Source: JAFMPW01 sp041743085
Lineage (GTDB): Bacteria > Bacteroidota > Bacteroidia > Flavobacteriales > Flavobacteriaceae
Direction: 5' to 3'
DNA: 64,000 nucleotides
NCBI GenBank assembly: GCA_041743085.1
Contig: JBGTNL010000106.1
Coordinates: 61,996 to 125,995, forward strand
Shown: positions 1-8,451 of the stretch, piece after piece
How the letters are laid out: each line of letters opens with the position of its first letter
How positions within the stretch are numbered: position 1 is the stretch's first letter
The notes under the pieces: generated by a model
The model's database searches: none
What the model saw: the letters and a program-made list of their open reading frames with translations, nothing else
Told to the model about the DNA's origin: nothing
Translations under genes and position numbers: made by a program

Positions 1-54
1 TTAAACGCGCTGTCAGCGTATCAGAATTTGTTAGCATATAAAAAGAAAAAATAG
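1..54 (+). CDS. C-terminal end of an unidentified protein, cut by the window start
   Basis: An open frame enters from the left edge and ends in a TAG at 52-54 after a Lys-rich tail (last residues AYKKKK). Only 17 codons are visible, so the protein cannot be identified. The hydrophobic/Lys-rich ending looks like a real C terminus, and the following ~80 bases are non-coding, which fits the end of a gene. It could also be chance. Confidence 0.4.
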   Translation, partial: LNALSAYQNLLAYKKKK

Positions 55-133
55 AAGCAGGAGTATGGATCCAGACGCATAGAATTAATAAACTTTATGA
101 GCTACGTTTTATCTTATTTTAAAATTTCACTAA

Positions 134-316
134 TGTCCGGTTAAAGACGTAAGACCGCTGCGCTACAAGACATAAGACGTAAGACTTGATTGTAGCCAAC
201 CGAAAATCATATAGTTGATTTCAGGTGCTTGTTGGCAATGTATGAAAAGCAAGCCCTTGGATAACAAATATAATGGGAACGCCCCCATATACTTGCAGTT
301 TTGGTATTACCGGACA
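134..316 (+). repeat. Dispersed repeat copy A with TGTCCGGT / ACCGGACA ends
   Basis: This 183-bp block begins with TGTCCGGT and ends with ACCGGACA, an 8-bp terminal inverted repeat. Inside, AAGACGTAAGAC occurs twice with a variant AAGACATAAGAC nearby. A second copy lies at 29630-29828 in the opposite orientation and matches over nearly its whole length. Copy A lacks about 16 bases that copy B has in the middle. The match also runs a few bases past the left end (TCACTAA). No transposase is encoded. It looks like a non-autonomous mobile element or decayed insertion sequence, with copy-specific point changes. Confidence 0.8.
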
Positions 317-337
317 ACAATAATAAAATTTGAATTT

Positions 338-1426
338 ATGAAGGAACGAATCATTTCAGTAGACATCTTCAGAGGGCTGACCATTGTTCTTATGATCCTG
401 GTAAACACCCCGGGAACCTGGTCTGATGTGTACGCGCCGTTTTTGCATGCGAAGTGGCACGGATATACGCCTACAGATCTGGTATTCCCTTTTTTCCTTT
501 TTATCGTAGGGACTTCTATAGTTTTTGCATATAAAAACAAGCCAATCAACACGGCTACCTATAAGAAGATTATTATCAGAAGTTTAAAACTTGTTGGCCT
601 CGGACTTTTCCTTGGGGCATTTACGATCTATTTCCCCTTCATTAAAGACTTTGAAGAAATCCGTTTTCCGGGGGTGCTGCAACGTATCGGGCTAGTGTTC
701 TTCTTTGCGGCAATTTTGTTTATTAATGTTAATTGGAAAACGCTTGTTGGCATTTCTGTTTTCTTACTGATAGGATATTGGTTGCTCATGGGATTTGTTC
801 CCGTAAATGGTATGGAATCTACTTTTGAAAGGGCTCCGAATAATCTGGCAAACTACGTGGACGTTCAGGTTTTTGGAACCCACAACTATAAACCGGATTA
901 CGATCCTGAGGGATTGCTGAGTACCATTCCGGCCATTGTTTCGGCTTTGCTGGGGATATTCACCGGCTTGATATTGACTTCCAAACTGCCCAAAAAAGCA
1001 ACTATTTTGGTGGGGCTTGGCGGTGTCATGTTGATTTTTGGGTCGCTTTGGGACCTGGTATTCCCCATCAACAAAGCGTTATGGACAAGTAGTTTTGTCC
1101 TCGTGACCGCCGGCTGGGCCAATCTTTTGCTGGCTTTGATTTATTACATGACAGACGTAAAAGGCATCCGGTTTGGAAGTATTTTCAAATATGCCGGAGC
1201 CAATGCGATTACCATCTATTTTTTATCGAGTTTTATTACGAAGATCTTTTATTCCATCAAGGTTGATGAGGAAACTTCGCTGCACGCCTGGCTCTTTGAA
1301 AACATCTATGTTCACGATTTTATGCCGCCAAAGTTTTCATCCCTCCTGTATGGTCTTACAGTGACGGCCTTCTATGTGTTTTTGGCTTATGTGATGTATA
1401 AAAGGAAAATCTTTATCAAGATATAA
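338..1426 (+). CDS. Integral membrane acyltransferase, heparan-alpha-glucosaminide N-acetyltransferase-like (COG4299/DUF5009)
   Basis: 362 residues with about ten hydrophobic segments. The N terminus carries the family pattern SVDIFRGLTIVLMILVN, followed by HAKWHG and TPTDLVFPFFLFIVG, features of the COG4299 family that contains the lysosomal heparan-alpha-glucosaminide acetyltransferase. By family, these are inner-membrane enzymes thought to transfer acyl groups across the membrane to sugars; the substrate here is unknown. I chose the ATG at 338 because the upstream in-frame ATG at 215 lies inside a dispersed repeat and would add 41 residues encoded by that repeat, while the conserved family start is KERIISVDIFRG. 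It stands alone, convergent with the esterase on the other strand 13 bases away. Confidence 0.85.
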   Translation: MKERIISVDIFRGLTIVLMILVNTPGTWSDVYAPFLHAKWHGYTPTDLVFPFFLFIVGTSIVFAYKNKPINTATYKKIIIRSLKLVGLGLFLGAFTIYFPFIKDFEEIRFPGVLQRIGLVFFFAAILFINVNWKTLVGISVFLLIGYWLLMGFVPVNGMESTFERAPNNLANYVDVQVFGTHNYKPDYDPEGLLSTIPAIVSALLGIFTGLILTSKLPKKATILVGLGGVMLIFGSLWDLVFPINKALWTSSFVLVTAGWANLLLALIYYMTDVKGIRFGSIFKYAGANAITIYFLSSFITKIFYSIKVDEETSLHAWLFENIYVHDFMPPKFSSLLYGLTVTAFYVFLAYVMYKRKIFIKI

Positions 1427-1439
1427 CGGGTTTCGGGGG

Positions 1440-2258
1440 CTACTGCAACTTTTTCTGAAAAGCCCATTTTATAAACCGGGGAAAAATTCTTCCCCAGGTA
1501 GTAAGATCGTGTTTTCCGCCTTCCAGTTCAACATATGAGATATCGCCCGGATAGGAATATCCTTTTTGTTGAAGCTCTTTTATGACTTCCAAAGTGTCGT
1601 CTATGGCGTCAATGAGCCCATTGTTATTTCGGTCGGCCAGTTCGTCGTCTGTACCGCATTGGAACCAGAATTTAAGGTGAGGGTAATGCACAGCATTCTT
1701 TATAACATCCAAAACGATACGGCTCCTGTCTTTCTGGTCTTTTTTTATATAGGGTTTATTCCGCCACCAGAATGAACCGCTAAAGACGCCGATCTTTCCA
1801 AACAGTTCCGGATTATTATAGGCAATATCAAAGGCCGAGAGTCCTCCCAACGACATGCCGCAAAAGACCCAGTCACTGGCAGGAGGGGACACTTTAAATT
1901 CCTTCTTTAAAAAAGGAATGAATTCTTCGGTAATAAAATTAGCATATTGCTTTGCTCTGTTTCCCCTGCCTTTGTAATCGGAAGAGGAAGCAATCCCATA
2001 TTCGTGAATTCGGTTTTCGTTGGTTTCAATCCCAACATAAATGAAAGGAACAATAGATTTATCCGCAAAAACGGCAGCCAACGTTTTTTCCAGACCCATA
2101 CTTACAAAATCCTGGCCATCGTTCATCAGCAAAACAGGGAACGGTCTTGGTGAATCCTTATATCCGGGAGGAGCTACCCATCGGAACTTTACACTCCGAT
2201 CCAGACTTTTGGAGAAAAAGCTTCCCTTTAAACTTATAAAATCGATCTGAAACGGCAT
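1440..2258 (-). CDS. Putative esterase, alpha/beta hydrolase (esterase D / Fes-like family)
   Basis: 272 residues from the ATG at 2258. The nucleophile elbow is GMSLGG in WVFCGMSLGGLSAFDIAY, an acidic residue follows in the CGTDDE stretch, and a late His occurs in GGKHDLTTW. This gives a plausible Ser-Asp-His triad. NDGQDF near residue 47 is typical of the enterochelin-esterase/esterase-D superfamily. No clear signal peptide, so probably cytoplasmic. The longer frame reaching 2402 was rejected because it overlaps the divergent gene at 2385 and its extra residues are not hydrolase-like. On the minus strand TATACTTG (one mismatch to TAnnTTTG) lies about 25 bases upstream of the start. Confidence 0.8.
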   Translation of the reverse strand: MPFQIDFISLKGSFFSKSLDRSVKFRWVAPPGYKDSPRPFPVLLMNDGQDFVSMGLEKTLAAVFADKSIVPFIYVGIETNENRIHEYGIASSSDYKGRGNRAKQYANFITEEFIPFLKKEFKVSPPASDWVFCGMSLGGLSAFDIAYNNPELFGKIGVFSGSFWWRNKPYIKKDQKDRSRIVLDVIKNAVHYPHLKFWFQCGTDDELADRNNNGLIDAIDDTLEVIKELQQKGYSYPGDISYVELEGGKHDLTTWGRIFPRFIKWAFQKKLQ

Positions 2259-2348
2259 GTATTGACGTATAGATTTGCAAGTATAACGAATCCCTAAAAT
2301 AATAGTATACGTGTTTGAAAATAAATTAATTTTGCCGGCCGTTATTGG

Positions 2349-2379
2349 TTGGCAAATCAAGATATTTAAGTTACATTTA
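2349..2379 (+). promoter_or_regulatory. Candidate Bacteroidota promoter of the amidoligase operon
   Basis: TTG at 2349-2351, 20 bases, then TACATTTA at 2372-2379, one mismatch from the -7 consensus TAnnTTTG. It ends 5 bases before the ATG at 2385, which would make a very short or absent leader, so the true start of transcription or translation may differ slightly. Confidence 0.4.
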
Positions 2380-2384
2380 AAGAG

Positions 2385-3095
2385 ATGGCCACTGTTCAAC
2401 ACATACCCTATTATTCAAATATATTAAGCCGAAATATCAACCTTGAAATTACTGGTCACTGGGGACACCCCATCTTAATGTTCCCTTCATCCGGGGGGCA
2501 ATTTACCCAGAATACTGATTTTGGCCTTAACGGTTCCGTTATGCATTTTGTGGAGGAAGGTCGCGTTAAGCTATACAACGTGGAGACAATTGACATGATG
2601 TCTTTTTACGACGATACCATGGCATCGGAAGTAAAGATCCATAACTATGAGCTCTACATGCAGTTTTTGAAAGATGAAATGATACCCTACATCCAGGACC
2701 AATGTAATTCGCACAGACTTGGGGTTGCCGGGGTAAGTTTTGGGGGCTTTCATGCAGCCAATACCGCTTTCCGCTTTCCGGATCTGATTTCACATCTTTT
2801 TTCTATGAGCGGGGTTTTTAATGTCCGCAACATGACCCCCCTTTCTGACGATATGCGCATTTACCTTAATTGTCCGGACGAATTTATGCATAATGAGGAA
2901 GGTTGGAAATACCATCATATGGACATTGTCCTGAGCACCTCCGATTGGGACAGTTGCAAACCAAAGAACAAGCACATGGCAGGTATTCTGGAGGCCAAGG
3001 GAATATCCCACTGGTACAATGAGAAAAAATGGATAGATCATGACTGGCCGCTGTGGAGAATGGTTTTTCCGGAATACATTGGGCGTTATTTTTAA
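2385..3095 (+). CDS. Alpha/beta hydrolase (esterase-like), first gene of the amidoligase operon
   Basis: 236 residues. The nucleophile elbow is GVSFGG in RLGVAGVSFGGFHAANTAF. A conserved FPSSGGQ stretch near residue 35 probably forms the oxyanion region, and the C-terminal HDWPLWR contains the likely catalytic His. Homologues of this short esterase type are often annotated as putative esterase. It is the first of five + strand genes with gaps of 30, 30 and 71 bases and a final 4-base overlap. In that context it may deacylate, cyclise or release a product made by the ligases. No signal peptide or membrane segment is seen. Substrate unknown. Confidence 0.8.
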   Translation: MATVQHIPYYSNILSRNINLEITGHWGHPILMFPSSGGQFTQNTDFGLNGSVMHFVEEGRVKLYNVETIDMMSFYDDTMASEVKIHNYELYMQFLKDEMIPYIQDQCNSHRLGVAGVSFGGFHAANTAFRFPDLISHLFSMSGVFNVRNMTPLSDDMRIYLNCPDEFMHNEEGWKYHHMDIVLSTSDWDSCKPKNKHMAGILEAKGISHWYNEKKWIDHDWPLWRMVFPEYIGRYF

Positions 3096-3125
3096 TTTTC
3101 AAGAAACAAGTAATTATATAATATT

Positions 3126-4397
3126 ATGGTAAAAAAAATAGGGATATTATTTGGGATGGAAGACACCTTCCCATGGGCATTTATCGACAGGGTTAACCAA
3201 ATGGGCGATGGTAAAGTGATCGCCGAACCAGTTAGTATTGACAAAGTACAACAAGGCATAGATTATGGCTATCATGTGATCATAGATCGTATCTCCCAAG
3301 AAGTTCCTTTCTATCGCGCATATTTAAAGAACGCATCCTTGATGGGCACGGCGGTGATCAATAATCCGTTTTGGTGGAGTGCGGATGAGAAATTTTTTAA
3401 TAATTGCCTGTCTGTTCAGTTGGGAATACCTGTGCCCAAGACCATTTTATTGCCTTCAAAAGAGCGGCCTGATGACACCACAGAGAAATCGTTCCGCAAC
3501 TTGAAAGCACCTTTGGATTGGGACTATATTTTTAATTATATAGGATTTCCGGCCTATATGAAACCTCATTCAGGAGGCGGATGGAAGAGCGTCTATAAAG
3601 TGGAAAATCCGGATGACCTTTTTGCCAAACATGAAGAAACGGGTCAGTTGGTCATGATGCTGCAGGAAGAAATTGTATTCGAGGATTATTACCGGGTATA
3701 TTGCCTTGGGCAAAAATATGTGCATATTATGCCGTATGAGCCGAGAAACGCTTTCCACGAACGTTATGCCACGGAACCTAAAACCACCGGCGAGGAACAT
3801 AAAAAACTCATGAAGACCATCCATGATTCTACCATAAAATTGAACAAGGCACTTGGGTATGATTTTAATACGGTTGAATTTGCCGTACGCAACGGTACCC
3901 CTTACGCTATAGACTTCTGTAATCCTGCGCCGGATGCCGATGTACATTCTGTTGGCCAGTATAATTTTGACTGGATTGTTGAACATTCAGCCAAATTTGC
4001 CATGGAAAAAGCCAATTCCCATAAGGACAAACAGAACAACAGTTCCTGGGGGAACTTTATACAAACCGCCGTTGCTCCGGCAAAACCAAAGTCCCCCAAG
4101 GTGAATTTAAAAACCGCTTCCAAGGCGAAGAAAACCGCGGTTAAAAAACCTGTCGCACCAAAAACGGCAGCAAAATCAAAGGAAATCCCCGACAAAAAAA
4201 TAACTTTGGTAAAATCCAAAAGCGCGGCCGCCACACCAAAAGGAAAGGTGTCGAACAAAGCTCCAAAGGCTGCGGCTACTGTCAAAAAAGACAAGACCGG
4301 GGCTACCGCTTCAACGAAATCTGCCAAAGCTAAAGCGGTTGCGGGTAAGTCGAAACCCGCAGCAAAGCCTAAAAGCCCCTCAAAAAAGTCAAAGTAA
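3126..4397 (+). CDS. ATP-grasp ligase with a long Lys/Ala/Pro-rich C-terminal tail
   Basis: 423 residues. Residues 1-300 are an ATP-grasp enzyme: GFPAYMKPHSGGGWKSVYKV gives the nucleotide-binding Lys and Gly-rich loop, VMMLQEEI the hinge region, and VEFAVRNGTPYAIDFCNP the Glu/Asp/Asn Mg-binding end. Such enzymes use ATP to activate a carboxylate and join it to an amine or thiol. From about residue 315 the protein becomes a ~105-residue tail almost entirely Lys, Ala, Pro, Ser and Thr, like a histone H1 tail, which is not part of the ATP-grasp fold. The tail could bind nucleic acid or a polyanionic partner, or be the substrate of modification. It sits 30 bases from both neighbours in the operon. 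Its acceptor and donor cannot be read from sequence. Confidence 0.85.
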   Translation: MVKKIGILFGMEDTFPWAFIDRVNQMGDGKVIAEPVSIDKVQQGIDYGYHVIIDRISQEVPFYRAYLKNASLMGTAVINNPFWWSADEKFFNNCLSVQLGIPVPKTILLPSKERPDDTTEKSFRNLKAPLDWDYIFNYIGFPAYMKPHSGGGWKSVYKVENPDDLFAKHEETGQLVMMLQEEIVFEDYYRVYCLGQKYVHIMPYEPRNAFHERYATEPKTTGEEHKKLMKTIHDSTIKLNKALGYDFNTVEFAVRNGTPYAIDFCNPAPDADVHSVGQYNFDWIVEHSAKFAMEKANSHKDKQNNSSWGNFIQTAVAPAKPKSPKVNLKTASKAKKTAVKKPVAPKTAAKSKEIPDKKITLVKSKSAAATPKGKVSNKAPKAAATVKKDKTGATASTKSAKAKAVAGKSKPAAKPKSPSKKSK

Positions 4398-4427
4398 CCA
4401 GCTACCTTTTAAACCGATACTTCGGAG

Positions 4428-5525
4428 ATGAAAAAATTCACGATTGGCATAGAAGAGGAATTTCAAATTCTGGATAGCGATACCTTACAACTTCGTTCCC
4501 AGATGTCGAAAATTGTGGACGGGGGAAAGGTGCTTCTCAAAGAGCGAATAAAAGAAGAAATGCACCAGTCGGTCGTGGAGATGGGTACAAACATTTGTGA
4601 AAACATCCAACAGGCGAGGGATGAAGTATCGTATTTAAGGCAGCAGGTGATTGAACTTGCCGCCAGGGAAGATCTGAAAGTCGCTGCAGCAGGGACACAC
4701 CCATTTTCTACATGGATGGATCAGCAAATTACGCCTAACCCCCGCTACGATCAGTTGATCGAAGAAATGAAAGATGTAGCACGCTCCAACTTAATTTTTG
4801 GCATGCACGTTCACGTGGGGATCCCCAATCGGGAAGAAGGGCTTCAAATCATGAATGTGGCACGGTACTTTCTGCCACATCTGTACGCGCTCTCCACCAA
4901 TTCCCCCTTCTGGGAGAACAGGGAAACGGGGTTTAAATCGTATCGCTCCAAGATCTTCGATAAATTTCCAAGAACAGGTATTCCCCCTTATTTTGCCAGC
5001 GTCGGGGAATATGACAAGTTTATTGAGGTGCTGGTTAAAACGAATTGTATAGATAATGGCAAGAAAATCTGGTGGGATCTGCGGCTACATCCATTCTATC
5101 CAACGGTGGAGTTCCGGATATGTGATATGGTCATGACCGTAGATGAGGTTATCTGTATCGCCGCCCTTATGCAGTGCATCATTGCCAAATTGCATCAATT
5201 ACATCAAAAAAACCAAAGCTTCAGATCCTATAGGCGTGTTCTTATTAACGAAAATAAATGGCGGGCAGCCCGTTGGGGGATGGAGGCGAAGCTAATAGAT
5301 TTCGGCAAGGAAGAGGAAACCCCTTTCGAACTTTTAATACAGGAGCTCCTGGAATTTATTGATGACGTTGTGGATGATCTCGAATGCCGGAAAGAAGTAA
5401 ATTATGTATATCAGATGTTGCAGCAGGGTTCGGGGGCCGACAGGCAACTCAAAGTTTTTAAAGACACCAATGATCTCAGGGAGGTGGTAAAGTATATAGT
5501 TGGAGAGACGGCTAAAGGATTGTAA
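4428..5525 (+). CDS. Carboxylate-amine ligase of the GCS2 family (YbdK-like glutamate-cysteine ligase)
   Basis: 365 residues, close to the usual length of GCS2/YbdK proteins. Typical blocks are visible in order: FTIGIEEEFQILD at the N terminus (acidic Mg/ATP ligands), SVVEMGTNICENI, GTHPFSTW, FGMHVHVGIPN and LRLHPFYPTVEFRICDM. The family couples ATP hydrolysis to formation of a gamma-glutamyl or similar amide; E. coli YbdK has weak glutamate-cysteine ligase activity. Here it lies between an ATP-grasp ligase and a glutamine amidotransferase-like protein, so it probably acts in the same multi-step amide-forming pathway rather than as stand-alone glutathione synthesis. No canonical gshB partner is seen in the window. 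Confidence 0.9.
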   Translation: MKKFTIGIEEEFQILDSDTLQLRSQMSKIVDGGKVLLKERIKEEMHQSVVEMGTNICENIQQARDEVSYLRQQVIELAAREDLKVAAAGTHPFSTWMDQQITPNPRYDQLIEEMKDVARSNLIFGMHVHVGIPNREEGLQIMNVARYFLPHLYALSTNSPFWENRETGFKSYRSKIFDKFPRTGIPPYFASVGEYDKFIEVLVKTNCIDNGKKIWWDLRLHPFYPTVEFRICDMVMTVDEVICIAALMQCIIAKLHQLHQKNQSFRSYRRVLINENKWRAARWGMEAKLIDFGKEEETPFELLIQELLEFIDDVVDDLECRKEVNYVYQMLQQGSGADRQLKVFKDTNDLREVVKYIVGETAKGL

Positions 5526-5596
5526 GTGATGACGTCTCAGGAAAAGGATATGAAATTGTCGCTTCCAACGTTTTAAAGTATGGCACCCGTATTGGA

Positions 5597-6436
5597 ATGA
5601 TACAAAACAATTATAATATTGCGGTCTTAGATATGAATGCAGGAGAGCCTAATGAAGGTATGCGCTGTATTAAGATGCTTGTGGAGCAGTTTTTGGCCCG
5701 GGATCAGATACATGGTAATTACGACGTTTTCGACATCAGGGTAAAGGCCGAAATTCCCGAAGTGGCGGACTATGATATTTTCATTTCTTCAGGAGGTCCC
5801 GGCTCCCCGTTGATTTCAGGGGAACCTTGGGAAACACCATACTTCGGATTTTTGGATGGTCTTTTGCATCATAATTTGATGCAACCCGTAAAAAAACATT
5901 TGTTTCTTATTTGCCATTCTTTTCAGCTTGCGTGCCTCCATTGGGATTTGGCAAAAGTGACGAGGCGGAGATCTACCTCCTTCGGAATTTATCCGATTTT
6001 TAAAACAAAAAGCGGGGAATTGGAGCCCTTATTTCAGGGTCTGGACAATCCTTTCTACGCGGTAGACTCCAGGGATTATCAGGTAGTTGGGCCGCACGAG
6101 TGGAAACTGGATACTTTGGATGGAAAGGTACTCTGCAGGGAGAAAATCAGAGCGCATGTATCCCTGGAAAGAGCCGTTATGGCCATCCGGTTTTCCCATG
6201 AAATATTTGGGGTACAGTTTCATCCGGAAGCTGATTCCGTTGGCATGATGCACTATTATCTTCAGGAAGATAAACGAAAACTGATCATAAAATTATTTGG
6301 TAAGAAAAGGTATGAGGATATGTTGGAACATTTAGACGATGATGACAAGATCATGAAAACCAACCATACTATCATTCCCCTTTTCCTGCAACAGGCCGCT
6401 GACGCCATTGACAGCGCTAAATTAGTGTCCATATGA
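5597..6436 (+). CDS. Class I glutamine amidotransferase-like protein (GMP-synthase type)
   Basis: 279 residues. The oxyanion stretch ISSGGPGSPL, the nucleophile region LICHSFQLACLH and the GVQFHPEAD motif (His and Glu of the triad) are in the right order for a class I glutaminase. The nucleophile elbow is C-H-S rather than the usual G-x-C-x-G, so the site is diverged though Cys, His and Glu are all present. By family it would release ammonia from glutamine for a partner ligase; alternatively it may cleave a gamma-glutamyl bond, as PuuD-like members do. Its stop overlaps the next start (ATGA), implying translational coupling. About 80 residues follow the catalytic motif. Confidence 0.8.
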   Translation: MIQNNYNIAVLDMNAGEPNEGMRCIKMLVEQFLARDQIHGNYDVFDIRVKAEIPEVADYDIFISSGGPGSPLISGEPWETPYFGFLDGLLHHNLMQPVKKHLFLICHSFQLACLHWDLAKVTRRRSTSFGIYPIFKTKSGELEPLFQGLDNPFYAVDSRDYQVVGPHEWKLDTLDGKVLCREKIRAHVSLERAVMAIRFSHEIFGVQFHPEADSVGMMHYYLQEDKRKLIIKLFGKKRYEDMLEHLDDDDKIMKTNHTIIPLFLQQAADAIDSAKLVSI

Positions 6437-7632
6437 TACCCGGGGCAAGGAAAAACTTTAATCGCAATTTTAAACAGGAGTATTATGAAAACCTTCAAAT
6501 TGATATTGCGAAGACCTTCGGGGAACCCTGTGCGTTTAGGATTTCTGAAACACCGGTTTTTATAAGCGCTGAGGTAGAACGGAAAGTTTTTGATGCATGT
6601 AATGCTATTCTGGAACAACTGTGGCAATTAAACATGGAAGCTATTGGTAACAGGTTTGTGCCCGGGCCACTCAAATCCTACAACCCCACCGGCAAACCTC
6701 ATTTTTTAGCAATTGATTTTGGGCTCTGTTTTGATAAGGACGGGGCCGTTGTTCCTCAATTAATAGAACTACAGGCTTTTCCCTCCCTTATGTATTATCA
6801 ACCTTTTTTGGGGAGCGCATTTTTACGTAATTATCCAAACCTTAAGAAGGAGGGGTTTCATTATTTTTTCAGTGGCCTGGATGAAGCAAGTTACCTGCAA
6901 GAAGTAAAGAATGTAATTCTGGGTGATGCGCGTCCCGAGAATGTTATTCTTATGGAATTGTTCCCCGAGAAGCAAAAAACACGGATCGATTTTTGGGCAA
7001 CTAAAAAAGCCCTGGGAATAGAAGTGGTCTGTATGACCAAGGTAATTAAAGAAGGCAGGAAGCTGTTTTATCAAAAGGCAGATAAGAAAATCCCCGTTCA
7101 CCGTATCTACAACAGGGTTATCTTTGATGAATTACAACGCATCCCTCATTTAAAAACCGACTTCAATCTTTTCGATGAGGTAGATGCGGAGTGGATTACC
7201 CATCCAAATTGGTTCTTTTTAATTTCCAAAAGCATTATGCCCTTATTGCAGCACGATTATGTTCCAAAGTCATACTATCTAAATGACATTCCCGCAAATC
7301 TTGACTTTAAGAACTATGTTTTAAAACCGCTTTTTTCCTTTGCAGGGAAGGGCATTGATCTGAATCCGACCCAGGAGACAATAAATAAGATCAAGGACAA
7401 GCACAATTATCTTCTTCAAAGCAAGGTGGAGTACGCTCCGCTGATAAAAACGAATACAGAAAAGAATTCAAAAGTAGAGCTAAGGATATTGTATGTTTTG
7501 GATGCTGAAACGGATCAATTAAAACCGGTGATCAATCTTACCAGAATGGGCAAGGGTGGACTTATTAACGTATCCCATTTAACCGATGACACCTGGATCG
7601 GCTCCTCGATAAGTTTCTTTGAAGATAATTAA
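6433..7632 (+). CDS. Uncharacterised ATP-grasp-like protein, last gene of the amidoligase operon
   Basis: 399 residues, start overlapping the previous stop by 4 bases. No motif identifies the family with certainty. The C-terminal third contains KNYVLKPLFSFAGKGIDL, which looks like an ATP-grasp lysine plus Gly-rich loop, and later VELRILYVL and NLTRMGKGGLINVSH, which could supply the metal-binding strand and a second loop. The N-terminal part has AIDFGLC and VPQLIELQAFPSL, also acidic and possibly ligand-binding. The order suggests a diverged or permuted ATP-grasp domain, as in glutathionylspermidine-synthase-like proteins; this is inference. Tight coupling to the amidotransferase makes a shared reaction likely. 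It ends 4 bases into the convergent ribE. Confidence 0.65.
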   Translation: MIPGARKNFNRNFKQEYYENLQIDIAKTFGEPCAFRISETPVFISAEVERKVFDACNAILEQLWQLNMEAIGNRFVPGPLKSYNPTGKPHFLAIDFGLCFDKDGAVVPQLIELQAFPSLMYYQPFLGSAFLRNYPNLKKEGFHYFFSGLDEASYLQEVKNVILGDARPENVILMELFPEKQKTRIDFWATKKALGIEVVCMTKVIKEGRKLFYQKADKKIPVHRIYNRVIFDELQRIPHLKTDFNLFDEVDAEWITHPNWFFLISKSIMPLLQHDYVPKSYYLNDIPANLDFKNYVLKPLFSFAGKGIDLNPTQETINKIKDKHNYLLQSKVEYAPLIKTNTEKNSKVELRILYVLDAETDQLKPVINLTRMGKGGLINVSHLTDDTWIGSSISFFEDN

Positions 7633-8231
7633 TCATTTTGAAACCCCTTCTGTTCCATCAACCTTGCCACATATTTTCCTATCACATCAAACTCCAGATT
7701 TACAATTGTACCTACCTCATAGTGCCTAAACCGGGTATTTTCAAAAGTATAAGGAATAATGGCCACTGAGAAATTATTTTTATCCGAGTCTACAACCGTT
7801 AAACTCACTCCGTCTATGGTTATAGAACCTTTTTGTATAGTCACGTTGTGAAGAGATGCATCATAATCAAATTTGAAAATCCAACTACCGTCCCTTTTAT
7901 CGATAGATATACATTTTCCTTGTTGATCCACATGCCCCTGAACTATATGTCCGTCCAGCCGTGAACCCAGCTGCATACCTCGTTCCAGGTTTATCTTATC
8001 GCCCGCTTGGAGCAGCCCAAGATTGGTTCTTTTCAGCGTTTCTTCGACGGCAGTGACGGTATACCGGTCATCATGTATGGAGACAACCGTAAGGCAAACA
8101 CCGTTATGGGAGACACTTTGATCGATTTTAAGCTCGGACGTAATGGCTGAGCCTATCGTAAGGTGAAGATTTCCACCTTCTTTTTTAAGGTGATTCACCT
8201 CCCCCATAGTCTCGATTATCCCGGTAAACAT
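7629..8231 (-). CDS. ribE: Riboflavin synthase, alpha subunit
   Basis: 200 residues, the normal length. The N terminus MFTGIIETMGEV is the family signature and the protein shows the internal duplication of two lumazine-binding domains (GVCLTVV near residue 46 and GVSLTVVD near residue 142). It dismutates two molecules of 6,7-dimethyl-8-ribityllumazine into riboflavin and the pyrimidine precursor in the cytoplasm. It is divergent from pdxA with about 220 bases between them, and its last 4 bases overlap the convergent operon. I see no FMN riboswitch upstream. Confidence 0.95.
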   Translation of the reverse strand: MFTGIIETMGEVNHLKKEGGNLHLTIGSAITSELKIDQSVSHNGVCLTVVSIHDDRYTVTAVEETLKRTNLGLLQAGDKINLERGMQLGSRLDGHIVQGHVDQQGKCISIDKRDGSWIFKFDYDASLHNVTIQKGSITIDGVSLTVVDSDKNNFSVAIIPYTFENTRFRHYEVGTIVNLEFDVIGKYVARLMEQKGFQND

Positions 8232-8411
8232 ATATCGCCTAAATTAAGAAACTCCTTAATATATTTATAATTGGAAATTATATGATCTATTTTTGAGGCA
8301 GTACAGGGCAAAATTGATGCTAATAGCCGGGCTATCTAGAGAGATTTCGATAAGGTAATGCGTCAAAAGAAACATATAAAAACTATTAATGCTATTTAGG
8401 GCGTTTCTGGT

Positions 8412-8419
8412 TAGTTTTG
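8412..8419 (+). promoter_or_regulatory. Candidate -7 promoter box upstream of pdxA
   Basis: TAGTTTTG matches TAnnTTTG and lies 32 bases before the pdxA ATG at 8452. No clear TTG is found at the expected -33 distance, so this is a partial match. The box falls inside the 5' extension of the longest possible pdxA frame, which argues for the shorter start. Confidence 0.4.
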
Positions 8420-8451
8420 TGCTTTGGACAGGATACAAAGGTAAAGATATA

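Noticed and set aside
215..337. N-terminal extension of the membrane acyltransferase
   Set aside because: These codons lie inside the dispersed repeat that recurs inverted at 29630-29828, and the family start is at 338.
2259..2402. N-terminal extension of the minus-strand esterase
   Set aside because: Overlaps the divergent alpha/beta hydrolase start and its promoter, and the extra residues are not typical of the family.
3902..4327. Hydrophobic-looking minus-strand frame opposite the Lys/Ala-rich tail
   Set aside because: It is the antisense of AAA/GCC-rich codons, which always gives Phe/Gly/Ala-rich translations; no independent support.
8232..8451. Possible FMN riboswitch between ribE and pdxA
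   Set aside because: None of the conserved FMN-element blocks (such as AGGGGCAGGGTG-like or GACCGAC-like segments) is visible on either strand.
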